NCBI GenBank assembly: GCA_022432975.1
Contig: CM039512.1
Location: 42,569,124 to 42,633,123, forward strand
DNA: 64,000 nt
Source: Begonia masoniana
Lineage: Eukaryota > Streptophyta > Magnoliopsida > Cucurbitales > Begoniaceae
Direction: 5' to 3'
Made by a program: the position numbers and the translations under genes. The notes below the pieces were generated by a model. The model was not told the origin of the DNA, made no database searches, and saw only the letters and a list, made by a program, of their open reading frames with translations. Below, one piece after another: positions 45,516-56,131 of this stretch; the first letter of the stretch is position 1; each line of letters starts with the position of its first letter.

Positions 45516-47300
45516 AGTACAGTCTTTCTTGAGAATTATCTTGATCAGTACTCTTCACATATTACAGTGACGACATTATTAGTATTGTTCCCACCAATTT
45601 TTTTTTTTATTCTCAACAGGCAGATTGATCGTCGGCTCACTAAGCTCAAGTTTTCCCTTTCCTTGACTTTAAATTGTTTTTGGCAAAATTCTTTCAATTC
45701 ACGCTAACCCTTCTCTGATGGAAAGAATTTTGGTGTTGTTTCAGTGTAACTTTGAGAGGGAAAATAACGATTGATTTGACTCGAATTGGAGTAGTTTCCA
45801 GAGCGAGTTCTCTGTAGGAAACGTTGAGTTTCGCAGTGGCGGTCTGAAACTCCAAATATTTGTGATTACTTGCGAAAGAAGTATATAATAATCAAAATTT
45901 TCTTCTTTTTTTCATTGTTACTGTAGAGTAAATTTTGAAGGTTTGGGGCTGTCTTGAGTTTGGAAATTTTAAGTATTGTACAATAGAAAGATTTTGGTTG
46001 AAAATACTTGTAAGAATCAGCTTTTGAGTTTCGATTGTGTTCGAAGTTGGATTTGGAATTCTAACTTGACGTCGGAGAGAAGAAGATAATGTCGTAGCTC
46101 AAAGTACTGCTGAACTGCGACTTAACCATTAAGGACCCGCAACTAGGCTTTGCTTTTGGGTCGCAGCTCCTTACTGTTTTTTTTATTTGTTAAGTACCAA
46201 TCTATTAAATTTAATCGTGGACTCTGAAACTTGGACTTGGATTTATTGGGCTTTGGACAGTGGTAGGCCCATTCGAGATAGAGATTTATTTTATATATAA
46301 TTTTGCATGTTTTAATTAATTATTTTATTTTATAAAATAATAGTTAGAGATCCCTGACTTTGTTTAATATTAATACATATATTCTTTTATGCACGTTTGT
46401 ATATAGCGACATGAAAAACTGATTTTAACTAGAGTGTAAGACAGTTGACTGTGTCGTATCCCTAGCCGCAAAACCCTGATCATGTGATCAGGGTGTTTAT
46501 GTGGCATTGGCGATTACCTGGTATTGCTATTTTGATTTTATTTTCATGATAATACTACGTTTATTCTCTTATTCTACCCTCTTAAAATACTCACTGACGT
46601 GTCAAACAGTGATTGACGCAATTATTGTAAGAAATTGGTTATTTATAATTTATTGCATTAATTGCACATTAATTACACAAATCATTTTTTGACACGTCAT
46701 CGAGTATTTTAAGAGGCTAGAATAAGATGGTAAACATAGCATTACTCTATTTCCATAAGACATGATATGTTCGGAGATCGTGAGTCGCTCTATTTTCATT
46801 CAGATTTTGAATTGTTATTAAATTGAATATGAATTTTGGAAAATAAGTTACATCCCTATATAGTTTAGTCGACACCCAACGATACCCCTTTCAGGATTTA
46901 ATCAGGTGGACTTTTAGTTGCTGACTCAATAGTAGACTCGACGTGCAAGTTTTCCTATTAAAATATTTTTACGTAGAAATTTATTTAATTTGAGATGTTA
47001 TAATTTATTGGAAATTGTAAATCTTGTATATATTTAATTTTGGTATGACACATTTTATATTTTTGGACATGCATTAATGCGTATTTTTTATGTCACTAAA
47101 TGGACCTATAAATTAGCTCATTTGGTTTGGCCCCTAACTTGTAATCACTTTTTAATATTTCCGCTATAATATTATTAAAACTAAGTTTAATGGTTGGACG
47201 GCTCAGCCCGATTTTCAGATCAGGTCGTTCCATATTCCGTCTCTAATCCCCTTTTGGGGTATGATAAATTTGATCCCGTTGAGTACTCGTGATTTGAAAA
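45516..47300. other. Unassigned sequence with MITE and a 20-bp palindrome
   Basis: No coding match. Possibly decayed LTR sequence. It contains the MITE at 46555-46739 and, at 46474-46493, CCCTGATCA and TGATCAGGG separated by two bases. Confidence 0.4.
46555..46739. mobile_element. MITE-like repeat, copy 2
   Basis: 185 bp with inverted ends: CTACGTTTATTCTCTTATTCT... and inverted CTATGTTTACCATCTTATTCT, with further pairing of CCTCTTAAAATACTC and TGACGTGTCAAA. Inner ATTTATAATTTATTGCATTAA is shared with copy 1 at 30151. The flanks (TAA left, TTA right if one adds the terminal dinucleotides) do not give a clean TSD, so the superfamily is open. Confidence 0.8.
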
Positions 47301-47308
47301 GGTACATG

Positions 47309-48269
47309 TAGGGATGGGCAGAACCGGTCCAAAATCGGGGAACCGGACCTGACCGTTGGTTTGGTCTAATTTCGAGCCGGTTCTATAAGGTCTCAGAATC
47401 GGCCACGGTTCCCAGACCCTTAAAATTGAGGTCCGCGGTCCAGTCTGCGATTCCGGGGCCAAAAATTGGCCAGACAGTTGGAAAACCGACCTATGAAATA
47501 TGGATCGAGTTAAGTCGACCCATCACCCGACACCCATGGCCCATGAGCCATGAATTAATTCTTCCCTTACCCTGCCAGCTGCCTACCCTTGCCTTGGCTG
47601 AACCCTGAAGCCTGAAAAGTGAAGGCTGCCTCCCTAGTCCCTCCCTCTCTCTCTCTCTCTCTCTCTCTTGCAAGCTCACAGCACACCCTAACTCGGAGTC
47701 AGCTTTTCATTTTTGCTGCCCTAACTAGCACTCTTGCAGACTCGCAGTACGATTTCATCACTCGTAGTCTCGCACTCTCTGCCCACTTTAGCTTCTCTCA
47801 AGAAGCGATTTTCGTTTGACCCCTCATCTCGATATCGAGTTTCGACAATCACACATTCATAGGTACTGATTCAATTTGAATGAACTCGCGGTCATTCAAA
47901 TCTGAGTTGTTTTGTATTTCAAATAGAATATGCCTATTTTATATGACTGTTAAAACAGATCGGCTGATCATTGTCATATCTTCTTAGAGTAGAATCCCCA
48001 ACCAAAGAAGCTCGACCTTTCACATTTTGTCTTTTTTATCTTGTTATTTTCAATGGTATCAGCTTTATACTATCTAAATTACTAATTCTATATCATCTGC
48101 AAAATTCGATACTAATTCTTTATAATTGACTACTTTTTTTGTGAAATTTAAAAAAAAATTAAAAAATTACTGGGAGTAACCGGAACCAGACCGAAAATGG
48201 TAGTGAAATTGCCGGTCTAGTTCTGGTTCTGTCACGGAACTGAACTGGCCCGGACCACGCCCACCCCTA
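47309..48269. mobile_element. Non-autonomous hAT-type DNA transposon
   Basis: 961 bp with inverted ends TAGGGATGGGC and GCCCACCCCTA, followed inside by CCGGTCC/GGACCGG-like pairing, flanked by an 8-bp duplication with one mismatch (GGTACATG 47301-47308 and GGTACAAG 48270-48277). The 8-bp TSD and T/CAGGGGTGGGC-like end fit hAT. No transposase. A (CT)n microsatellite lies at about 47640-47669. Inserted in copia A. Confidence 0.88.
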
Positions 48270-48284
48270 GGTACAAGTAAAATG

Positions 48285-48763
48285 TAGTGAGTAGAGTTGT
48301 GAAGATCAGTAGAGGTGCTTCCGTCATGTTAAAAGGACACAAAAAAGTCTGTAAATTTGTGTGTTGCACAATTCTTCAGTTACATGTAATATGGTTGCTA
48401 AGTTTTGTTAACTCACTTTCCAAATGGATGTTTGAGAAGACTCAGAATAAGTCAGGTTCTCATGTGAAGTTTGAGTTGGGATCGAGATCTACATCAGAGT
48501 CGATGTTGTAGCCTATTACAAAAATTCAGGGTGATATAGTCACCACATCGTCACCAATTTTAGTTTCATGTAGAATGGTATCGCAAAAAACAAAATCAAG
48601 TGTAAGTTTAAAGCTCCGAGGCAATATGGTGAAACTAGTTCAGTAGGTTATACGTTGAATGTAATAGAAGGTATAGATTCCAGTGGAAAGTCTTCAACAT
48701 ATTTAGATGCAATTCATTGTGACAACTTTGATAGCTTGATGATACTATGGAAGAGAAGATGTG
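48285..48763 (+). pseudogene. Copia A pre-integrase and RT-linker remnant
   Basis: VVKISRGASVMLKGHKKV (48295) resembles the copia pre-integrase motif (V-x-K-G-x-x-V-M-K-G), and GYTLNVIEGIDSSGKSSTYLDAIHCDN (48647-48730) resembles the region just before RT. The integrase core is absent between them. RT and RNase H are also lost. Confidence 0.6.
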
Positions 48764-49248
48764 ATTTCTTCTCGAGTATGTCTTTCAATTTAAGTAGAGT
48801 TTATAATTTATCAATATTAGTTGCTGAGTTGGCCAATGAGGGCCTATTTTGAAAGAGGAGATTATTATTTCGTTGGAGTTGTACAAATTTATTTCCTTAT
48901 AACTAAATTTCTTAAAAGATAGAAATTTTCATAGTTTAATGTTTTGAATTTGCCTTTGGCCTTGTCAAGAAGCTTGGGTAGGATCTCTCATGTGGAAATG
49001 TGTCAAGATGAAAATTGTTAGAGTTCGATGTCACTGGAATTTTAGTTAGGCTGAGTTAGGCCTATATTTCAATAATAGGATTTTGTAGTTTCCTATACAT
49101 TGATATTTGAGTTGTAAAACTTAGTGACACATTGTACCTTTAATTTGATGATAATGAATTTCTTCTGTATCCGTAGTTTTTTTCCCAAAAAATTTTTCCA
49201 TGTAAGTCTCTGTGTATTTGTTTTCTGCGTATTTTCTTTTATTATTGA
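48764..49248 (+). other. Copia A 3' end and LTR
   Basis: Non-coding. The LTR part from about 49000 to 49248 aligns with 36611-36857. A purine-rich run GAAAGAGGAGATTATT at 48851-48866 may be the polypurine tract. Confidence 0.5.
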
Positions 49249-49585
49249 CTATTCAATTTTCAGCATTTATGAATTACAATTCCCACATAACACAAAGATG
49301 CATCTGGTATTTCATGTTTCGTTACTTGAAGAATATTAATCATATGACCCACAAAATTTATAGATAATTATTTTAAAAAAGGCTACACGAGCTAAAGATT
49401 TCAAATCATTAAATTCTTCATACCATTTTTAAAATAAACTTAACAAGTTATTAGTTGTGCAAGTTCGAAAACATTGCTAAATACTTAAGTAGCTATAATA
49501 AAGTAAACTTCATCATTTTCATTAGAAAACCATCCTAGTGAAAAGAAGGATCACTCAAGGACCCCTCGACACACCATAAGAGAAA
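49249..49585 (+). pseudogene. C-terminal end of the split gypsy integrase
   Basis: YELQFPHNTKMHLVFHVSLLEEY (49265-49340) is the end of the integrase GPY/F module, continuing from 36610. A degenerate tail follows to the GCTGG duplication at 49586, and similar sequence continues after the solo LTR at 51291. Confidence 0.75.
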
Positions 49586-49590
49586 GCTGG

Positions 49591-51290
49591 TGATAAGTGT
49601 GTATTTTACACACTTATTTATACTCTGCATATTTGATTTGATAAGTTTCTCTCAAGTGATTGAAGGAATTTGATCAATTTTGTGCAAAGTTTGCAGCAAT
49701 TATAATTAGAACAGGAACAAGAGAATAAAAGAAAATGGAAGCTGAAGAGAAGAAAAGAATGGAGCACCTGCTGAGCGATCAATTGGAAGCCATTGATCGC
49801 TTGAAAAGTGACGAATTTAGAGAAACAAGGCAGCGATCGATTTCTATAAAATTACCTTCTTGCAGCGATCGATCTCCATGGGTATGCAGCGATCGATTTC
49901 TCAAGATATGCATCACCTGATCACAACATGTGCCAAGCAATTACCCAAGAGCAGCAGCGATCGATTTCTATGCTTGACAGAGATCGATCGCCACATACAT
50001 TTACATAAGACAACAGCGATCACTTGAAAAAGGAAGCAGCGATCGATCTCTGTGAATTGCAGAGATCGATCGCCACACATATGCTACAAAGAAATGCCGC
50101 GATCGATCTCTACAACTGCTAGAGACCGATCGCTATGTTATATTGCACAGAAAAGAGGCAGCGATCAATTCCTATAAACTACAGAGACCGATCGCTGCCA
50201 CACATTTATACAAGATGGAGCAAAAGATTGCAGCAAAAGATTGCAGCGACCGTGCGCCTTACAAAGACAGCGACTGATCGCTCACCAAATCTTATATGGA
50301 AAGACAACGTGTTTTAATTTGAGCCATTGATTAGAAGCGTGATTAAATCCTGATCATTGACCAGTTGAAAAACGTCAATAAAAACTCAACTGCAGACCTA
50401 AATTGGGGACGCCTGAGCAGCTTAACATTCAAAAATCCTGGAGTCGGCAGAGAGCTTTTCCACGGCGATTCTTGGCGAGAGGGGCGATTTTTATTTTAGT
50501 TTTCTTTTCTTTTCTTTTTCTTTCTACTGTTTTATTATGCAACTCTATAATATTTCCGTTGTTTATTTATCTTCTAGCATGAACTAAACGTTTGTTCTAG
50601 GGTTTCGATGTAGCCTAGTTATGATTATTTATTTTTCTTAATTCAAGTATTTAATTTCCTGTTCCTGTTCTGTGTTGAGTAATCTATTCTGGACGTAATG
50701 CTTAGGTTTGCTTGATCACCAAAACTAAGAACTTTATGGTTGATTCGGGATGCGAGAGCGGAGAATTTAACCGTGCACTGAATATTTTGCCTTAAAAAGG
50801 ATCCTAGGCTAGAGATAGTTAGGACGTTTGAGTGGTAATATAATTTCTTGTTCCTAATGTATTCAATTAATTCTCAGGATTAGAGACCGAGAGGTGATAA
50901 TTCGTTAATTGAATAAGTTTGTCTTTGCTCGAGAGAGATTGATGAATATTTTCGTGAAATTGCCATCAACACGAAGGAATAGGAATTAATCATTTGAATT
51001 AGGGCTAATAAATAGGATTAGCTAAGTGAAATCGAAACCCTGGATTTTCTCATCATATAATCTTACTCTTTTATATTTATTTCTAATATTTAAATTGTTA
51101 AATTTATTTTATTTGAATTATTTTAATTTAAAATCTTAAATCATCAACTTATTGTTTCTTTTCAAATTAAACTGAAATTTACATATTCAATATTTAACAT
51201 ATTTATTCCTCGTGGGATCGACACTCGTACTTACACACACTTTATTACTTTTGCGACACGTGCACTTGCGTATCACGATTTTTCGCAACA
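49591..51290 (+). mobile_element. Solo LTR, Athila/Tat-like, with hairpin array
   Basis: 1,700 bp starting TGATAAGTGTGTATTTTACA and ending TCGCAACA, flanked by perfect 5-bp duplications GCTGG (49586-49590 and 51291-51295). The start and the end-proximal CTCGTGGGATCGACACTCG...ACTTACACACAC...GTGCACTTGCG are typical of Athila/Tat LTRs. No internal sequence. Confidence 0.92.
49775..50285 (+). repeat. Array of GCGATCGATC quasi-palindromes (35-nt hairpins)
   Basis: More than a dozen GCGATCGATC or GATCGATCGC words. From 49958 they form 35-nt units of 14-bp arm, 7-nt loop, 14-bp arm. The perfect one has GCGATCGATCTCTG at 50039-50052, loop TGAATTG, and CAGAGATCGATCGC at 50060-50073. Further units are at about 49959-49993, 50099-50133 and 50161-50195. 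Open frames across the array are artefacts. Confidence 0.9.
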
Positions 51291-51295
51291 GCTGG

Positions 51296-52476
51296 CGATC
51301 TAAAAACCTGATAATACCTCATTAGTCAGAAAGAAAATGATATATGATGGCGATCCGTAGATCCAACAACGTCATCTGAGCTGTCGACGAGCGAACTCAA
51401 CGACGCCACAACCCGTAAATCAAAGAGTGGCCAACAAACTGGTCAGTTACGACACCACCCACGTATCAAAAAAAGTGGCTGACGATCCAAAGAATAGGCA
51501 ACGACACCACCTACAAAATCGTAACATCAAACACACTCTGGCCAGGTTAAGGATTCGAAACCCAATGAGCGCGTCATCATCGCCCAATTACCTATATTGG
51601 CAATGTTTAAACAAACAACTTTCATGCAGCAGAAGGTACAACCTGACTCACGTTACTTTGACTGCTTAGCCAGATACAACCTTTAAAAATCGATGACCAG
51701 AAAGTTCAACCAGCCCAAAGCAAGCCTCAACCCAGTCAGGCATACATGTATAACAACTTAAATGAAATACCATGCACTTGAAATTTAAACGTGTAAAATA
51801 TACGTACTTAAGTAACCAAAACCCATTAGGGTTTTCATAGGTGTCTATTAACCAAAATAAATTTTGAAAACTATACAATGCAATTGCAATACAAGATAGA
51901 AACTCCTACCTCAATGGTGACCACAATCTTATTGACTAGCTGACACATGCTAATGAAAACATGCACCAGAAACAAAGCATTGGATTCAAAACGCCGAAAA
52001 CAAGGACACTATCAGAACCTATAGCAAAGCTGACATCAAAATCCCAAATCATAACACGAAGGATAACATTAGAGGAGTCCTAAACCGAAACTAGGAACTC
52101 GCAAGAAAAAAGTTGACAATCGCAATCAAACCTCGACGAGGCAACAAATTCCCCCAAAATAAAATCAGTGCGGAGTGCAAAATGCACTACAGGAGTTGAT
52201 TGCCCCAAGCAAGGGTCGACCCTTGCCCACCAGAATAACAAGGACAAGCGTCGACACCCCGATCGAAGTGTCGACCTTCTCAAATATGACAGGGGTCGAC
52301 ACCTTGAGCATAGGGTCAACTCTTGACCCTCTCGAGTATGGCAAGTGTCGATCAAATCAATCGACACTTGCACAATTTGGTACTGTCGGAGGTCAACATT
52401 TGTCGAAGTGTCGACCCTTGTTTCAGCAAACGAGGAGCACGAAATCTGGCCTTCCTTGCTGATTTCTGCTCCAATC
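51296..52476 (-). mobile_element. Gypsy remains and minus-strand LTR piece
   Basis: 51296-about 51900 continues the outer gypsy flank with nothing recognisable. From about 51900 the sequence is a minus-strand LTR related to 30813-31990 (shared GTCAACTTTT/GTCACTT context, TTTGATGTCA) with the GTCGAC array at 52196-52440. Confidence 0.5.
52196..52440. repeat. Array of GTCGAC-centred quasi-palindromes
   Basis: AAGGGTCGACCCTTG (52209-52223) is an exact palindrome about its centre. GTCGACACC, GTGTCGACC and GTCGATC words recur throughout. A perfect hairpin has GCAAGTGTCGAT at 52341-52352, a 7-nt loop, and ATCGACACTTGC at 52360-52371. Confidence 0.88.
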
Positions 52477-55400
52477 GACTCTACATTCTGCATAAACCTC
52501 AAATCTACCAAAATAAGACAAAAAATAACCAAGGGATTCGAGTATCAAAAATCGAATCTGAAACCAACAAAAACCTTAACTTTTAAGTCGAAAACGAAGT
52601 TTAAAAACGATTTACCCATGACAAATCTCTACAAAAATTGAAAATTAAAGTGATATGAACACAATCCTAGCGTCAGAAACCCTCTGTTCTATGCTTGGAT
52701 CTCTCACTCTCTCTCCCCTCGCTCTTGCGCATAGCACCAAATGAAGAAGTAATGAAGTACAAAATAAGATTATAAAAATAAATAAAAAAATAAATTTATT
52801 TATTTATTATATAAAATGTAATATAATATATTATATATATTGAATAAATAATCAAATCCCGACTTACCGACAATCTAAAATTCCAACAAAAATTCTTCAA
52901 ACTCTAAACTAAATTTACCTGCTACAATATGATTTACTTAACAAAAATCAAGAGAATTAATTACATGGGACTCCACAGCATCCGAAAACCAAACGCTAAG
53001 CAAAATCTCACCTCAACAATTACTTAGTACGAACAACAAAAAATCGCCACACAAGACTTCAAAACTAAGTGTTTGACTCATTTGATAGAAAAATTACACG
53101 TGGTCAAATACCAACAAAAAAGACAATTCGAGTTAACACCAAACAAGTTGATCTTAAATAATGCAAAAACTTGACTCAGAAAAATATTGAATATAGGATT
53201 GACGGATACTCCAAAAATTATTGTTTGAAGACCAGTCAACTTATATCGAAACATAACAAAAATATCATGGCCAGATTTAGGAATTTAAACCCAAGGACAC
53301 GACACCAACGACTCTACATTCTGCATAAACCTCAAATCTACCAAAATAAGACAGAACTAACCAAGGGATTCAAGTATCCAAGATCGAATCTGAAATCGAC
53401 AAAAAACGTAACTTTTTACTCGAAAACAAAGTTTAAAAACGACTTACCCACAACGAATCTTCACAAAACTTGAAAATTGAAGTGATATGAACACAATCCT
53501 AGCGTCGGAAACCCTCTGTTCCATGCTTGGATCTCTCCCCTTGCTCTCGCGCATAGCACCAACGAGGAAGGAAGGAAGGAAAAAATAAGATTACAAAAAA
53601 ATAAATATAAATATAAATTTATTTATTTATTATGTAAAATGTAATATAATATATTATATATATTGAATAAATAATCAAATCCCGACTTCTGACAATCTAA
53701 AATTCCAACCAAAATTCCTCAAACTCTAAACAAAATTTACCTGCTACAATTTGATTTACTTAACAAAAATCAAGAAAATTAACTACATGGGACTCCACAG
53801 CATCCGAAAACCAAACGCTAAACAAAATCTCACTTCATCAATTACTTAGTACAAACAACAGAAATTCGCCACGCAAGACTTCAAAACTAATTGTTTGACC
53901 CATTTGATTGAAAAATTATACGTGGTCAAATGCCAATGAAAAAGACAATTCTAGTCAACATCAAACAAGTTGATCTCAAATAATACAAAAACTTGACTCA
54001 GAAAAATATTGAATATAGGATTGACGGACGACTCTACATTCTTCATAAACCTCAAATCTACCAAAATAAGACAAAAATAACCAATCTTACAAAAAAATAA
54101 ATATAAATATAAATTTCATTTATTTATTATGTAAAATTTAATATAATATATTATATATATTGAATAATAATCAAATCCCGACTTCTGACAATCTAAAATT
54201 CCAACCAAAATTCCTCAAACTCTAAACAAAAATTTACCTGCTACAATTGATTACTTAACAAAATCAAGAAATTAACTCATGGGACTCCACAGCATCCGAA
54301 ACCAAACGCTAAACAAAATCTCACTTCATCAATTACTTAGTACAAACAACAGAAATTCGCCACGCAAGACTTCAAAACTAATTGTTTGACTCATTTGATA
54401 GAAAAATTACACGTGGTCAAATGCCAATGAAAAAGACAATTCGAGTTAACACCAAACAAGTTGATCTCAAATAATACAAAAACTTGACTCAGAAAAATAT
54501 TGAATATAGGATTGACGGACGACTCTACATTCTGCATAAACCTCAAATCTACCAAAATAAGACAAAAAATAACCAAGGGATTCAAGTATCCAAGATCGAA
54601 TCTGAAATCGACAAAAAACGTAACTTTTTACTCGAAAACAAAGTTTAAAAACGACTTAGCCACGACAAATCTTCACAAAACTTGAAAATTGAAGTGATGC
54701 GATCACAATCCTAGCGTCGGAAACCTTCTGTTCCATGATTGGATCTCTCCCTCTCTCCCCCCTCTTGTTCTCGCGCATAGTACCAACGAAGAAGGAAGGA
54801 AAAAATAAGATTATAAAAAAAAATAAATATAAATATAAATTTATTTATTTATTTATTATGTAAAATGTAATATAATATATTATATATATTGAATAAATAA
54901 TCAAATCCCGACTTCTGACAATCTAAAATTCCAACCAAAATTCCTCAAACTCTAAACAAAATTTACCTGCTACAATTTGATTTACTTAACAAAAATCAAG
55001 AAAATTAACTACATGGGACTCCACAGCATCCGAAAACCAAACGCTAAACAAAATCTCACTTCATCAATTACTTAGTACAAACAACAGAAATTCGCCACGC
55101 AAGACTTCAAAACTAATTGTTTGACCCATTTGATTGAAAAATTATACGTGGTCAAATGCCAATGAAAAAGACAATTCTAGTCAACATCAAACAAGTTGAT
55201 CTCAAATAATACAAAAACTTGACTCAGAAAAATATTGAATATAGGATTGACGGACGACTCTACATTCTTCATAAACCTCAAATCTACCAAAATAAGACAA
55301 AAATAACCAAGGGATTAAAGTATCCAAGATCGAATCTGAAATCGACAAAAACATTAACTTTTAACTCAAAAATGGAGTTTAAAAACGACTTAGCCACGAC

Positions 55401-56120
55401 AAATCTTCACAAAACTTGAAAATTGAAGTGATGCGATCACAATCCTAGCGTCGGAAACCTTCTGTTCCATGATTGGATCTCTCCCTCTCTCCCCCCTCTT
55501 GTTCTCGCGCATAGTACCAACGAAGAAGGAAGGAAAAAATAAGATTATAAAAAAAATAAATATAAAAATAATTTTATTTGTTTATTATATAAAATGTAAT
55601 ATAATATATTATATATATTGAATAAATAATCAAATCCTAACTTACCGACAATCTAAAATTCCAACCAAAATTCCTCAAACTCTAAACAAAATTTACACGA
55701 GACAATTTGATTTACTTGACAAAAATCAAAATAATTAACTACATAGGACTCTACAGCATCTGAAAACTAGACGCTAAACAAAATCTCACCTCATCAATTA
55801 CTTAGTACGAACAACAGAAATTTGCCACTCAAGACTTCAAAACTAATTGTTTGACTCATTTGATCAAAAAGCTACACGTGGTCAAATGTCAACGAAAAAG
55901 ACAATTTGAGTTAACACCAAACAAGTTGATCTCGAATAATGCAAAAACTTGACTCATAAAAAATATTGAATATAGGATTGACGGATACTCCAAAAACTAT
56001 TGTTTGGAAGCCCGTCAATGCATATCGAAACATAACAAAAATTTCATGACTAGATTTAGGAATTTGAACCCAAGAACACAACACCAACGACTCTACATTC
56101 TGTATAAACCTCAAATCTAA
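52477..56120 (-). repeat. Tandem array of an LTR segment (five units)
   Basis: Units start with GACTCTACATTCT at 52477, 53310, 54030, 54521 and 55256, with a truncated sixth at 56089. Lengths are 833, 720, 491, 735 and 833 bp. Units 2 to 4 lack the about 113-bp block that ends units 1 and 5, and unit 3 has a further internal deletion. Each complete unit has a CACGTGGTCAAA site, an AT-rich core TAATATATTATATATATTG and a pyrimidine-rich stretch before CGCGCATAG. No coding sequence. The first unit joins the GTCGAC-bearing LTR piece. Confidence 0.9.
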
Positions 56121-56131
56121 AAGGAAATAAC

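Larger units (their letters stand above)
36611..49248 (+). mobile_element. Copia element A with multiple nested insertions
   Basis: A decayed copia element inserted in the integrase gene. LTR-like ends at about 36611-36857 and about 49000-49248 share GTGGCACATTAT/GTGACACATTGT, TTTCTCTATATCTGTA/TTTCTTCTGTATCCGTA and GTGTATTTTCTTTT/GCGTATTTTCTTTT. A degenerate primer site follows at 36863. Gag remains at 38107-38408 and RT-linker coding at 48285-48763 belong to it. Everything between is later insertion or unassigned. Exact LTR starts and the TSD are not resolved. Confidence 0.65.

Noticed and set aside
46474..46493. CCCTGATCA TG TGATCAGGG as a protein-binding site or terminator
   Set aside because: A single 20-bp inverted repeat with no context; chance or LTR remnant cannot be separated.
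47640..47669. CT-rich microsatellite as a promoter element
   Set aside because: Simple (CT)n inside a hAT element with no transcription-start evidence.
52175..55419. Repeated short open frames in the tandem array
   Set aside because: They follow the array units, vary in length with each unit's indels and show no domain.
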